Made by a program: the position numbers and the translations under genes. A stretch of DNA of 64,000 nt from Shewanella surugensis. GTDB lineage: Bacteria > Pseudomonadota > Gammaproteobacteria > Enterobacterales > Shewanellaceae. The DNA lies in contig NZ_JAKIKS010000012.1 in assembly GCF_023284005.1 (NCBI RefSeq), forward strand, positions 1-64,000, written 5' to 3'. Below, one piece after another: positions 28,404-38,016 of this stretch. Every line of letters starts with the position of its first letter. The stretch's first letter is position 1. A model generated the notes under the pieces. It did no database searches. It saw only the letters and a list, made by a program, of their open reading frames with translations, and was not told the origin of the DNA.

Positions 28404-29678
28404 ATGAGCACGACAAATGATGCATTAATTCAGCGTAGACAAAAAGCGGTGGCGAATGGGGTGTCTCAAATTCATCCTATTTATGTGGATAAAGCTGAAA
28501 ATGCCACTATATGGGATGTCGAAGGACGAGAGTTAATCGATTTTACGGGGGGGATTGCTGTACTCAATACAGGTCATTTACACCCCAATATCAAACAGGC
28601 TGTCATCGAGCAACTCGATCGATTTTCACATACCTGCTTTATGGTATTAGGTTATGAGTCTTATATAGAGGTGTGTGAAAAAGTGAATAGCTTGGTTCCT
28701 GGTGATTTTGATAAAAAATCAGCTTTGTTTACCAGTGGCTCTGAAGCGGTCGAAAATGCGGTGAAAGTGGCGCGTGCCTATACCCAGCGAGTGGGAGTGA
28801 TCGCTTTTACCTCTGCTTATCATGGCAGGACGTTAGCTGCTTTAGCATTAACGGGTAAAGTAAACCCATACAGTACTGGTATGGGGTTAATGTCAGGAGC
28901 TGTTTTTAGGGCTGAGTTTCCTTGTTCCTTATATGGGATATCAGATGATGATGCTATTGCATCGATAGAGCGTATTTTTAAAAATGATGCTGCGCCAAGT
29001 GATATTGCTGCGATTATTATAGAACCAGTACAAGGTGAAGGGGGATTTTATGTGGCAAGCCCCGCGTTTATGAGGAAATTAAGGGCCCTTTGCGATAGAG
29101 AAGGCATTTTATTAATTGCTGATGAAGTACAAACTGGCGCGGGTCGTACAGGCACCTTTTTTGCAATGGAGCAAATGGGGGTTTGTGCCGATATTAGTAC
29201 TTTTGCAAAATCGATAGCTGGGGGGGTTCCACTGTCTGGGATAACAGGCCGAGCAGATATTATGGATAGTATTGAGGCGGGTGGCTTAGGTGGGACCTAT
29301 GGTGGTAACCCCATTGCTTGTGTCGCCGCTTTGGCGGTGATTGATACTTTTTCGCGTGAAAAATTACTGCAACGCGCTAATGATGTTGGGAAGCGGCTTA
29401 AGCAGTCCCTGACTAAAATGCAAAAAAATCATCAGCAAATAATTGATATTAGGGGGTTAGGGGCGATGGTCGCGGTTGAGTTGATGGAAAATGGCAAGCC
29501 GAGCCCAGAATATTGTGCTCAAATTCTCATCGAAGCGAGAGAGCGTGGATTGATTTTACTCTCTTGTGGGGCGTACGGTAATGTTTTACGCTTAATGGTT
29601 CCTTTAACGGCACCTGATGAACAAATAGATAAGGGGCTTGCCATATTAAAGGCAAGCTTTGATAGTATTTTACCTTAG
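28404..29678 (+). CDS. gabT: 4-aminobutyrate aminotransferase
   Basis: PLP enzyme that converts GABA and 2-oxoglutarate to succinate semialdehyde and glutamate, feeding GabD encoded just upstream. It has 424 residues (426 in E. coli). FTSGSEAVENAVKVARAYT binds the PLP phosphate, ADEVQTGAGRTGTFFAMEQM carries the ring-binding Asp and Val-Gln, and TFAKSIAGGVPLSG has the Schiff-base Lys. The operon has no transporter or regulator next to it. Confidence 0.93.
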   Translation: MSTTNDALIQRRQKAVANGVSQIHPIYVDKAENATIWDVEGRELIDFTGGIAVLNTGHLHPNIKQAVIEQLDRFSHTCFMVLGYESYIEVCEKVNSLVPGDFDKKSALFTSGSEAVENAVKVARAYTQRVGVIAFTSAYHGRTLAALALTGKVNPYSTGMGLMSGAVFRAEFPCSLYGISDDDAIASIERIFKNDAAPSDIAAIIIEPVQGEGGFYVASPAFMRKLRALCDREGILLIADEVQTGAGRTGTFFAMEQMGVCADISTFAKSIAGGVPLSGITGRADIMDSIEAGGLGGTYGGNPIACVAALAVIDTFSREKLLQRANDVGKRLKQSLTKMQKNHQQIIDIRGLGAMVAVELMENGKPSPEYCAQILIEARERGLILLSCGAYGNVLRLMVPLTAPDEQIDKGLAILKASFDSILP

Positions 29679-29704
29679 GGCCAGTAAGTATTCGATTTTA
29701 GGCA

Positions 29705-30785
29705 TTAGCACCAGATCAAGGGTAAATACCTAAATGTTTTTTGACCATGATGCTTAAGGCGATAAAGGTGCAAATAAACATGGCTGAATGCAGTACCTTG
29801 TATGCCGTAATGGGGTATGAGCAATCCATCGAGAATAATGCTTAGGGATACACTGATGAAGATCACAATAGTGACATTATGCTCTTGTCCTGTGTACTGT
29901 AACCAAGAATAAGGCATGGCAAACATCACGCTAAAAAGGTAACCGGGAACTAAAATTTGTAATGCCGTTGCGGCTTCAGGTTCGTTATGCCCAAATACAG
30001 ATAGAATGGCGTGTGGAAACATGAATAAGAGTATGCTGATTGGGATGGTAAACGCGAGTATGTGACGAAACCCTTTTGCATTGAGCTCCCTAACTTCATG
30101 CATGCCCGCTTTCATTGCTGGGGTCATAAGGGGATAAAAAATAATCATAAAAGAAGATTGAATCGCAAATAATACTGAGACAGTCAGTTGAGCTGTGGCA
30201 AAGTGACCTACGGTAGCCTCTTTCCCAAAAATTTCAATCATGTAAATATCAACTTGATTAAAGGTACGTTGTAAAAAATAACAACATCATAGGAATGGAT
30301 ATTTTTAACCAAATAATGGGAGATGTTGGATTATTGATTTTTTGAAAACGCAGTAATCCTAACTGTTTTACTTTAACAAGTAGGTAGAACAAAACGATGA
30401 GAATAGCGGTAAAGGCTATCATAATAGCCCACGAGTCGGTGAGTTTTCCAACGACGGCATACAAGATTAAAATTAACCCTAATTTAAGGATGGGGTAAAA
30501 TATCCGCCTTGGTAAAATAGTCATGTATATTAGGTTGTTATATTGAAATGTACTGCCAGCAAGCACCGTGACAGCCATCACTGGAACAATGGCTGTGGCG
30601 TACACTAGAGGATGTTGATGGCCAAAGCTGACAAAGGTTTCGGGGACCTTATAATCACCGTAATCAGCAGGAGAGAGTAAACGCGCTAACCCAACATTAA
30701 AGGCATAAACTGTCATGTACTTACTGAGTACGGTAATGATCATGATACTGGTGGTGCGTTGCAAATACTCCGTTGCCTTACCCAT
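29705..30785 (-). pseudogene. polysaccharide flippase (Wzx/MATE-like), multiply disrupted
   Basis: Two adjacent frames together make most of one oligosaccharide flippase. 30258-30785 encodes the start (ATEYLQRTTSIMIITVLSKY, then ARLLSPADYGDYKV) and the middle. 29705-30241 continues from NQVDIYMIEIFGKEATVGHF to the C-terminus. Around 30245-30262 one extra base separates LLFFTTYL from NQVDIYM. After DYGDYKVPETFVSFG the next recognisable residues are HPLVYATAIVP, so a segment of some tens of residues seems deleted. Near 29780 a third shift replaces the likely true end, AMFICTFIALSIMVKKHLG. Such flippases move lipid-linked glycan repeats. No glycan gene flanks it. Confidence 0.82.
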
Positions 30786-31053
30786 GTTTAATCCGTTAAC
30801 TCTATGATAAAACTGGTTTGTTTGATATTTTTATTGGGAGGCTATTAACTTGATGGGATTGTTTGTTAAGCTTAGACTAAAGTTCCACCCCTATCTATTT
30901 GAAGTAATTAAAATTTTTATTATATTGGAGGATAATTGCTGACTTTAAACAGATAAGGTTCAAGTTTAAATAAACTCTAGCCTTACCTTAAATCTTGTAG
31001 ATGGAGATATTGTTTGTTTTGTGATTAAGTTTATCCTGTGAATGTTAAACGTT
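30786..31053. other. AT-rich gap without a gene
   Basis: No open frame, RNA gene or repeat is recognised between the flippase pseudogene start and the end of the acidic coiled-coil gene. Confidence 0.4.
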
Positions 31054-31761
31054 CTAACCTAACATCATTATACCAGCTTGTTGTATAAACATTTCAGACT
31101 CAGCGACTTCAGCTTCATAATTTCTTAATACTGAGCCTGCATTTTGAATTTTACAGTCAACGTCTTGGACTTTAGTCGCAGTGTTTTCGACATCAACTTC
31201 AATGTCTTGAATATTACTAATGATATTTAAAATGCGACTATTTGTATTTTCTATCGAGCTATTAATGGTATTGAGTTCACTATCAATGACAGACATAGAG
31301 CTAGAACATGCTTTGATATTATTTTCATTGGCTTCCATTTTCAATGCATTTGCTTCAGTTCGAGATGCAATAACTTCAACTTTTTCGCCTATGACTTCTT
31401 CCACACTTTCTGCAAATTCAGCTTTTTCTGAGACAAATTTCCCTTCAGTTAATGTAAATTCAGTACTTTTAATTGCAGCTTTAATCGTTAATTCGCCGAC
31501 ATCGAGTTCGTAAGCCAAGCCGGTTCTCATTCGCATATCAAATCCGAAGGTATACCATTCTTCAGCGCCAAATACAGCTTTGGTTTCATTACCAAAAATC
31601 GTGGTATTACTATTTTCGACTTCAATATTGAGACCTAATACTGTCAGGGCTTTAGCATTTTTATTGGTTTGCCAAGTGCTTTCTTCTTCACTACCCTCTT
31701 CAGAGCTGCCACTTTCTTCATCAGTGGTTTCTTCGTCAGTGGTTTGTTCACTTTCGCTCAT
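31054..31761 (-). CDS. orphan acidic coiled-coil protein
   Basis: A 235-residue protein I do not recognise. Residues 1-30 are almost only Ser, Glu, Thr and Asp (SESEQTTDEETTDEESGSSE). A beta-rich middle follows (LTVLGLNIEVENSNTTIFGN, FGAEEWYTFGFDMRMRTG), then a long helical coiled coil (about 110-220, SVIDSELNTINSSIENTNSR). It ends with QQAGIMMLG. There is no signal peptide or membrane helix. I take the ATG at 31761, preceded by gggga; the frame opens five codons earlier. The disordered head, beta core and coiled-coil tail suggest a structural or secreted-particle component, but that is speculation. Flanking DNA is AT-rich. Confidence 0.6.
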   Translation of the reverse strand: MSESEQTTDEETTDEESGSSEEGSEEESTWQTNKNAKALTVLGLNIEVENSNTTIFGNETKAVFGAEEWYTFGFDMRMRTGLAYELDVGELTIKAAIKSTEFTLTEGKFVSEKAEFAESVEEVIGEKVEVIASRTEANALKMEANENNIKACSSSMSVIDSELNTINSSIENTNSRILNIISNIQDIEVDVENTATKVQDVDCKIQNAGSVLRNYEAEVAESEMFIQQAGIMMLG

Positions 31762-31776
31762 GTAATTCCCCAGCAC

Positions 31777-32170
31777 TTACTACTTGAATTTATTTTCCAA
31801 GTTGATGTTTATGATGTATGGCGTGATGAATAAAATCGATACCCGTCAAAAAATAATAGTATTATACGCGTTATTACAGGTGAATTTTTGGGCTAATGAC
31901 TTTTTAGCGTAGAACTAGGATAATTTTATTTTTCTTTATATACAATGCCTATTTCATTAAATAATCATCATAAAGGTTTCACTTATATAAAATAAAAACT
32001 AATAAAGTCATGGTTTATGTTTAATCATTTTTAGTCATGTCATTACGGTGTTTATTTTGTCATTGTTAACGTCATGTCGAGTCAGTTATTATTTTAAATG
32101 TTGTTCAATATCACTTGAATAACTTTATTGTTAATAAATTGATTTAAATGGTTTGCTTTGTTGATGTGAT
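31777..32170. other. AT-rich intergenic stretch
   Basis: About 390 very AT-rich bases lie between the acidic coiled-coil gene start and the nadD stop. They must include the promoter of the former. No gene, RNA or clear hairpin is seen. Confidence 0.4.
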
Positions 32171-32794
32171 TTATTGGTATAAATGATGCTCTTTGATGTA
32201 TTGATAAACGGGAGCCGGTAAAGCGGATTTATCCATTATTCCTTGGCTAAGTTGTTGTCTTATTTCACTCGATGAATAAGGTTGCTTTTCTATATCGACA
32301 TGGTAAATAAGTCCACTCTTTTGTTGCGATATTTTATTTTTTGTCAAGCGTTTTGTATATTCGGTAAATATACTTTCATTGGGAGATAAAATGTTATTTT
32401 GGCGTTGACAAATAACTAAGTGACAAAGGTTGAAGAGTGTTTCCCAGTGATACCATTTAGGAATAGATAAAAAGGAGTCCATTCCCATTAAAAAGTAAAA
32501 ATTATGTTCAGGATGGTTCAGTTGTAATTGCTCAAGACTGATGACAGTATAAGAAGGGGTACTACGTTTAGCCTCTAGATCACAGAGTGTAAATTGATTA
32601 AGCGTGTCACAAGTTTGCTTAACCATATTGAGTCTATCTTGCGCCGTGACAATAGGGCTATTCTTATGCGGGGGGATATGATTTGGCATTAACCAAATTT
32701 CATCGAGAGCTAATGTTTTTAAAACTGTTTGCGCGGGGCGAATATGACCGAAATGAAGGGGATCGAACGTTCCGCCTAAAATGCCTATATGCAT
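32171..32794 (-). CDS. nadD: nicotinate-nucleotide adenylyltransferase
   Basis: Adenylates nicotinate mononucleotide in NAD synthesis. It has 207 residues (213 in E. coli). The nucleotidyltransferase motif GILGGTFDPLHFGHIRPAQT with its HxGH-like His is at the N-terminus. LMPNHIPPHKNS is the NaMN-binding loop, and PYSSSEIRQQL is the C-terminal SxTxxR-like motif. It is the last gene of the leuS-lptE-holA-nadD set, 52 bases after holA. Confidence 0.93.
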   Translation of the reverse strand: MHIGILGGTFDPLHFGHIRPAQTVLKTLALDEIWLMPNHIPPHKNSPIVTAQDRLNMVKQTCDTLNQFTLCDLEAKRSTPSYTVISLEQLQLNHPEHNFYFLMGMDSFLSIPKWYHWETLFNLCHLVICQRQNNILSPNESIFTEYTKRLTKNKISQQKSGLIYHVDIEKQPYSSSEIRQQLSQGIMDKSALPAPVYQYIKEHHLYQ

Positions 32795-32846
32795 GAGATG
32801 TTCCTAAAGGAGATCTTGAGTGGTATCAAGGGCAATGAAGTCAGCA

Positions 32847-33875
32847 TTACATCTTGATATGGGCTAAATGGTTATGGGCTTCGGGATCGAATAATAAGCA
32901 GAGATGACTTACTCCTACCCAATCATCATTGCCTTGTTGTTTTAATTTCATTTCTAATGCTGATGTTTTTATCAGTAAGTTATCAATATGGGATAGCTTA
33001 AGGCGAGATAAAGCGGCTTGATAAGCGGGCTTTTTTTTATCCCAGATCCGCAGTTGACTCCAATGAGGTTGTAGTGATTCTTTATCTTCCTGAGCCGTTT
33101 TTAATTGCAGTAAAATGGTTAATTCTTTAAATAAACTCCATAATATTATGGGTAAAGCGACACCTTCCGCTTTGAGTTGAACAAGTATATGTAGGGCTTT
33201 TTTTTTCTGATTATACAGCAGTGTATCAATGAGCTGAAATACACTAAAACGAGATTGATCTTCAAAATACTGTTCTAGTTGATGGCTGTTAATCGGCTGA
33301 GTTGGGTTGAGTAACTGTAATAATTGCAAGGCTTGATCGGCTGCAAGTAAATTACCTTCATAAAGGCCAGTTAGCATTTTTTGGGCATCGCTTTCTATTT
33401 GCAATTTAAAATGGCTAATACGGTCATTTATCCAACGTTGAAATTGTGTTCCTTCAGGTGTTGGACAGGGGATAAATACGCCAGCTTCATCAATGACTTT
33501 AAACCACTTGCTTTTTGTTTGCTCTAAAGCCAATTTAGGGCCCATTATGAGTAATAAAATATCTGGATTAGGGCTCTTAAGTAAAGATTGCAGCATCGCA
33601 CTGCCTTGAGTGCCTGGTTTTGCCTGAGGTAAAGTCAGTTCAATAATACGACGAGAAGAAAATAAACTTAATGTTTGCCATTGTTCGAGCAGTTCATTCC
33701 AATTAAAGTTGTTTTCTTGGGTTAATTGGATGGTTTCATCAAAGCCTTGTTTTTTTGCTTTTTGTAAGATTAGACTGCGCGTGGTTTCACATAACCAAGG
33801 ATCATCACCAAATACCATATAACATTGTTTTAATGATGTGAGGTGTTTGCTTATTTGATCTGGATAAACTCTCAT
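32847..33875 (-). CDS. holA: DNA polymerase III subunit delta
   Basis: The clamp-loader wrench subunit that opens the beta clamp. It has 342 residues (343 in E. coli). The N-terminus VYPDQISKHLTSLKQCYMVF and GDDPWLCETTRSLI are conserved. The clamp-interaction region is LFSSRRIIELTLPQAKPG. The lid and collar (LLAADQALQLLQLLN, and ALPIILWSLFKELTILLQL) follow. Position between lptE and nadD is canonical. Confidence 0.93.
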   Translation of the reverse strand: MRVYPDQISKHLTSLKQCYMVFGDDPWLCETTRSLILQKAKKQGFDETIQLTQENNFNWNELLEQWQTLSLFSSRRIIELTLPQAKPGTQGSAMLQSLLKSPNPDILLLIMGPKLALEQTKSKWFKVIDEAGVFIPCPTPEGTQFQRWINDRISHFKLQIESDAQKMLTGLYEGNLLAADQALQLLQLLNPTQPINSHQLEQYFEDQSRFSVFQLIDTLLYNQKKKALHILVQLKAEGVALPIILWSLFKELTILLQLKTAQEDKESLQPHWSQLRIWDKKKPAYQAALSRLKLSHIDNLLIKTSALEMKLKQQGNDDWVGVSHLCLLFDPEAHNHLAHIKM

Positions 33876-33988
33876 TGATAGGGTCTCATGCTGTACTAAG
33901 CTTAGTGTTTGGCTTAGCTATAAACTTTTTAGGTTAAGTCTTATTCATCTCTATATGCTCGGCCATCATTTCGACATATAGACTCGGA

Positions 33989-34483
33989 TTAGTTTATTTC
34001 GATACTGGAGAGTTGTTGTATTATCTGGTCGGCGGCTTGAATACGCATTTCTTTTAATAATAGGCTTCTTTCACGACTTTTGGCGAGCGCAGCACTGGGA
34101 TCGTCTAAGTATTCACGATGAATTTCAACATTAAAAGGTTGGGCTTCTTCATTCGGTAGCTGTACGGCATAAAAAACCGTGTAAGTGAGATCATATTCAG
34201 CCACGCTACCTGTCGGATAAACAGATAAAGTCATACGTTCGAGTAAGTCATTGATAATACGCAATGTGGCGACATCTTTTGACGGCGGAACGAGAGTGAC
34301 TTGATTTAAACGTAATCTCTCTTTCACGAGCCGTGTCAGCTCACTATATTGATCGGGGCTGCTTAGATTCAAAGTATCGAGTTGTGTTGGGAGTTGATAG
34401 TTTCCTTGCAAGCGAAATCCACAACCTGCACTGAGTAGGATTATCAGTGTAAAAGTAGCTAAAATTATGCGTTTGATGAGCAT
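33989..34483 (-). CDS. lptE: LPS-assembly lipoprotein LptE
   Basis: An outer-membrane lipoprotein that plugs the LptD barrel during LPS insertion. The start chosen is the ATG at 34483, because the lipoprotein signal LIKRIILATFTLIILLSAGC follows it directly. The lipobox LSAGC is at about residues 17-21, and GFRLQGNYQLPTQLDTL begins the mature part. A longer frame to 34528 adds a leader that would spoil the signal. At about 164 residues it is near family size. It follows leuS by roughly 190 bases that contain a perfect 14-bp hairpin. Confidence 0.9.
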   Translation of the reverse strand: MLIKRIILATFTLIILLSAGCGFRLQGNYQLPTQLDTLNLSSPDQYSELTRLVKERLRLNQVTLVPPSKDVATLRIINDLLERMTLSVYPTGSVAEYDLTYTVFYAVQLPNEEAQPFNVEIHREYLDDPSAALAKSRERSLLLKEMRIQAADQIIQQLSSIEIN

Positions 34484-34626
34484 AGGGATTATTGTTATTC
34501 CTTGGTGATCTATGCTTGATTGTATCAAGAATAGCGGTAAGTCGCATCGATACTGAAACGATCATCTGTGCTAAAGTTAAATGAACAATAGTCATGCCTG
34601 TATAGGGCTATTGTTATAGTATACTC

Positions 34627-34658
34627 AAGTGCTTTGAAGATACATCTTCAAAGCACTT
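34627..34658. terminator. 14-bp perfect hairpin between leuS and lptE
   Basis: aagtgctttgaaga and tcttcaaagcactt form a perfect stem with a 4-base loop just past the leuS stop. There is no U-tract. tatactcaag beside it recalls the interspersed repeat family at 20641, so it may be a repeat element that attenuates read-through into lptE. Confidence 0.5.
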
Positions 34659-34669
34659 TATTTGCTAAT

Positions 34670-37246
34670 TTAATTAGCGACAATATTGAGTAGTTTGCCT
34701 GGGACAAAAATAACTTTCCGGACCGTTTTCCCTTCCGTGTGCTTAATGACACCTTCTTCATTCATTGCTAGTGCTTCAACCGTGTCTTTATCGGCATCCG
34801 CTGCAACGGTTATTTTAGCGCGTAGTTTACCGTTGACTTGTACAATGATGAGTTTACTGTTTTCCACTAGCGCAGCTTCATCGACTTCAGGCCAAAGCAC
34901 ATTTTCAATGGGATCAGTATGACCCAATTCATTCCATAAGTTAAATGTAACATGAGGAATGATGGGATAAAGTAACCGTACAACAGCCGATAAGGCTTCG
35001 GCCATCAAGGCTCTATCCTGCTGAGTGACTTGTGGTGCTTTTTGCAGGTGATTCATCAATTCCATTACCGCTGCAATGGCAGTATTGAACATTTGACGGC
35101 GACCTAAGTCATCACCGACTTTACTGATTGTTTTATGTAATTCACGACGTAGTGCTTGTTGATCTGCACTTAGGCTTGCAACATCAAGCTCACTCGTTGG
35201 ACCTTGACTGATATGGTCGTGTGCCAATTTCCATAAACGCTTAATAAAGCGATGTGCGCCTTCAACGCCAGATTCTTGCCATTCAAGCGTGAGCTCTGGA
35301 GGCGAAGCAAACATCATGAATAAGCGTACAGTATCGGCGCCATATTTTTCAACCATGGCTTGAGGATCGATACCATTGTTTTTAGACTTCGACATCTTGC
35401 TCATGCCGGTATAAACCAGTTCATGACCTTCATTATCGATAGCTTTTATGACGCGACCTTTGTCATCAGTTTCGGTGACAACGTCTGTAGGGGATACCCA
35501 AACACGTGCCCCTTTTTTATTGTTATAGTAAAAAGCGTCGGCTAATACCATACCTTGTGTGAGTAAGCGTTTGGCTGGTTCATCTGAGTCGACTAAGCCT
35601 ATATCACGCAGTAACTTATGGAAGAAGCGGAAATAAAGTAAATGCATGCAGGCATGCTCAATACCGCCAACATACTGATCAACTGGTAACCAGTAGTTTG
35701 CTTTGGCAGGATCCAACATGGCATCGGCATGAGGGCTACAATAGCGGGCGTAGTACCAAGAAGACTCCATGAATGTATCGAAGGTATCAGTTTCACGCAG
35801 TGCATCTTGGCCATTAATTTGGGTTTTGGCCCATTCTTTATCGGCTTTGATGGGGCTCTGAATGCCGTCCATAACCACATTTTCAGGCAAGATTACAGGA
35901 AGCTGATCTTCTGGGGTGGGGACTATGCTGCCATCGGCTAAGGTCACCATAGGGATAGGGGCTCCCCAGTAACGTTGGCGTGATACGCCCCAGTCACGTA
36001 AACGGAAGTTGACTTGACGCTTACCTTTACCTTCAGCACTTAACTTGGTATCAATGGCCTCAAAGGCGGCTTGGAAATCAAGTCCATTAAATTCACCTGA
36101 ATCAAATAAAATACCTTTGTCGATGAAGGCCGCTTTACTGAGATCCAATTCGCCTTCAAGAGGCTTAATTACTCCTTTGATATTGATGCCATATTTATGG
36201 GCAAATTCATAATCACGTTGATCATGCGCAGGAACTGACATGACAGCACCAGTGCCGTAATTCATTAATACAAAATTACCGACCCAAATTGGCACCGCTT
36301 CACCTGTTAATGGATGTATAGCATTAAGGCTCGTTGCGACCCCTTTTTTCTCCATAACAGCCATTTCAGCTTCGGTTGTGCCGGCATTTTTACATTCTTC
36401 AATAAAGGCTGTGAGCTCAGCATTACCTTCAGCGGCTCGTTGTGCCAGTGGGTGGGCAGCAGCGATGGCAACATAAGTCACACCCATAACAGTATCGGGA
36501 CGAGTGGTATAGATATCGAAACCATCATCACTGTCTTCTAGGCGGAAGGTCATTTCTATGCCTTCACTGCGGCCTATCCAGTTACGTTGCATGGCCTTGA
36601 CTTGCTCGGGCCACTCATCAAGTGTATCTAGGTCTGTTAGCAATTCATCTGCATATTCAGTGATTTTAATAAACCACTGAGGAATTTCTTTTTGCTCAAC
36701 TTCAGTATCACAACGCCAGCAGCAGCCATTAAGCACTTGCTCATTGGCTAATACTGTCTCATCATGAGGGCACCAATTGACAGAAGCGGTTTTCTTGTAG
36801 ACTAAGCCTTTATCGTATAATTTGGTGAAAAACCATTGTTCCCAGCGATAATATTCAGGCGTACAAGTGGCAATTTCACGGCTCCAATCATAGCCAAAAC
36901 CAAGCATTTTAAGCTGGTTTTTCATGTAGTCTATATTTTCATATGTCCACGGCGCAGGAGCAGAACTATTTTTAATGGCCGCATTTTCTGCAGGAAGACC
37001 GAATGAGTCCCAACCGATGGGTTGTAACACATTTTTACCTTGCAGTTTTTGGTAACGAGCAACAACATCGCCTATTGTGTAGTTACGGACATGGCCCATG
37101 TGCAGGCGACCTGAAGGATAGGGAAACATTGAAAGACAATAAAACTTTTCTTTGCTTTCGTCTTCAGTCACTTCAAATGTTTTGGTATTTTTCCAGTGCT
37201 CTTGCACTTTTTCTTCAATTGTTGAAGGATTATATTGCTCTTGCAT
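34670..37246 (-). CDS. leuS: leucine--tRNA ligase
   Basis: Class I synthetase charging tRNA-Leu, with post-transfer editing. It has 858-859 residues (860 in E. coli). HIGH is in [19 protein letters not shown] (about residue 43). The editing domain has [20 protein letters not shown], and KMSKS is in [14 protein letters not shown]. The C-terminal domain ends [17 protein letters not shown]. Two ATGs stand in tandem; the second (37246) gives the family's usual MQEQY start. The matching tRNA-Leu genes are at 60.6-61.6 kb. Confidence 0.97.
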   Translation of the reverse strand: MQEQYNPSTIEEKVQEHWKNTKTFEVTEDESKEKFYCLSMFPYPSGRLHMGHVRNYTIGDVVARYQKLQGKNVLQPIGWDSFGLPAENAAIKNSSAPAPWTYENIDYMKNQLKMLGFGYDWSREIATCTPEYYRWEQWFFTKLYDKGLVYKKTASVNWCPHDETVLANEQVLNGCCWRCDTEVEQKEIPQWFIKITEYADELLTDLDTLDEWPEQVKAMQRNWIGRSEGIEMTFRLEDSDDGFDIYTTRPDTVMGVTYVAIAAAHPLAQRAAEGNAELTAFIEECKNAGTTEAEMAVMEKKGVATSLNAIHPLTGEAVPIWVGNFVLMNYGTGAVMSVPAHDQRDYEFAHKYGINIKGVIKPLEGELDLSKAAFIDKGILFDSGEFNGLDFQAAFEAIDTKLSAEGKGKRQVNFRLRDWGVSRQRYWGAPIPMVTLADGSIVPTPEDQLPVILPENVVMDGIQSPIKADKEWAKTQINGQDALRETDTFDTFMESSWYYARYCSPHADAMLDPAKANYWLPVDQYVGGIEHACMHLLYFRFFHKLLRDIGLVDSDEPAKRLLTQGMVLADAFYYNNKKGARVWVSPTDVVTETDDKGRVIKAIDNEGHELVYTGMSKMSKSKNNGIDPQAMVEKYGADTVRLFMMFASPPELTLEWQESGVEGAHRFIKRLWKLAHDHISQGPTSELDVASLSADQQALRRELHKTISKVGDDLGRRQMFNTAIAAVMELMNHLQKAPQVTQQDRALMAEALSAVVRLLYPIIPHVTFNLWNELGHTDPIENVLWPEVDEAALVENSKLIIVQVNGKLRAKITVAADADKDTVEALAMNEEGVIKHTEGKTVRKVIFVPGKLLNIVAN

Positions 37247-37368
37247 CAATCATTTTCCGGCCATGCCGCCTATTATTGGAACTAACGCCATTTCTGCGCG
37301 CGTAAAATATGGGCATAGAATAAACCAGAAGCGCATTATTACAAAGGTTCATGTGAGGAGTATTTATT

Positions 37369-37869
37369 ATGAGTGAGCGAAGTCAGGAGTTGTTAAAGCT
37401 GTATGCTCGATTATTTGAGCATGTAAAAATAGAATATGAATTCGGTAACGATATGACTATAAAGAAGTTATATCAAGAAGTGTCACAGGGGAAAGAGTAT
37501 TTAGCCCTTAAAGCACAAGTGAAAGAAGATGAACTCGCTTTAGTCGAACAATTTTTGAAAAGAGATATTGCCAGTTTTTTACAGGAGAAGAATGATGCTG
37601 ATTTGAGTTATAGTCCTTTTTTTATTGCTGCCAAAAATACTTTTTGGCATTGGTTAAGTGAAATTACCGATAGAAGTCAGCTTGAATGGACTGAGCTTGC
37701 TCAAGATTTTAAACATCAAGGTGTGTATGTCAGTGGTGAAATCATTGCCCAAGGATGTTTGGCGTGTACGGCTTGTGGTCACAAGATGTATATTGAATTT
37801 CCAGATCTTATTCCCGATTGTCCAGAGTGTGACAATGATAAGTTTTATCGTGAGGCTTTAGCGCCATAA
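37369..37869 (+). CDS. ybeL: YbeL-like zinc-ribbon protein (DUF1451)
   Basis: A 166-residue protein divergent from leuS, the same context as ybeL in E. coli. The N-terminal two thirds are helical and charged. The C-terminus has a zinc ribbon, CLACTACGHKMYIEFPDLIP followed by DCPECDN, giving two CxxC pairs. Its role is unknown. A ribosome site (gaggag) precedes the ATG. The name rests on motif and synteny, not alignment. Confidence 0.82.
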   Translation: MSERSQELLKLYARLFEHVKIEYEFGNDMTIKKLYQEVSQGKEYLALKAQVKEDELALVEQFLKRDIASFLQEKNDADLSYSPFFIAAKNTFWHWLSEITDRSQLEWTELAQDFKHQGVYVSGEIIAQGCLACTACGHKMYIEFPDLIPDCPECDNDKFYREALAP

Positions 37870-38016
37870 GCTGAAGGTGTTTACGATGGCGAGTATGTGT
37901 TAAGTGCGTATAACGACTCTGATTTAGCCAGCTTAAGTTGCGGTTTTAGTGGATTTGTAACGCGAACGGTCCCTCGCTTTTAGGATTGTAGGGGGAGGTG
38001 AATAAAAGGAATTAGT

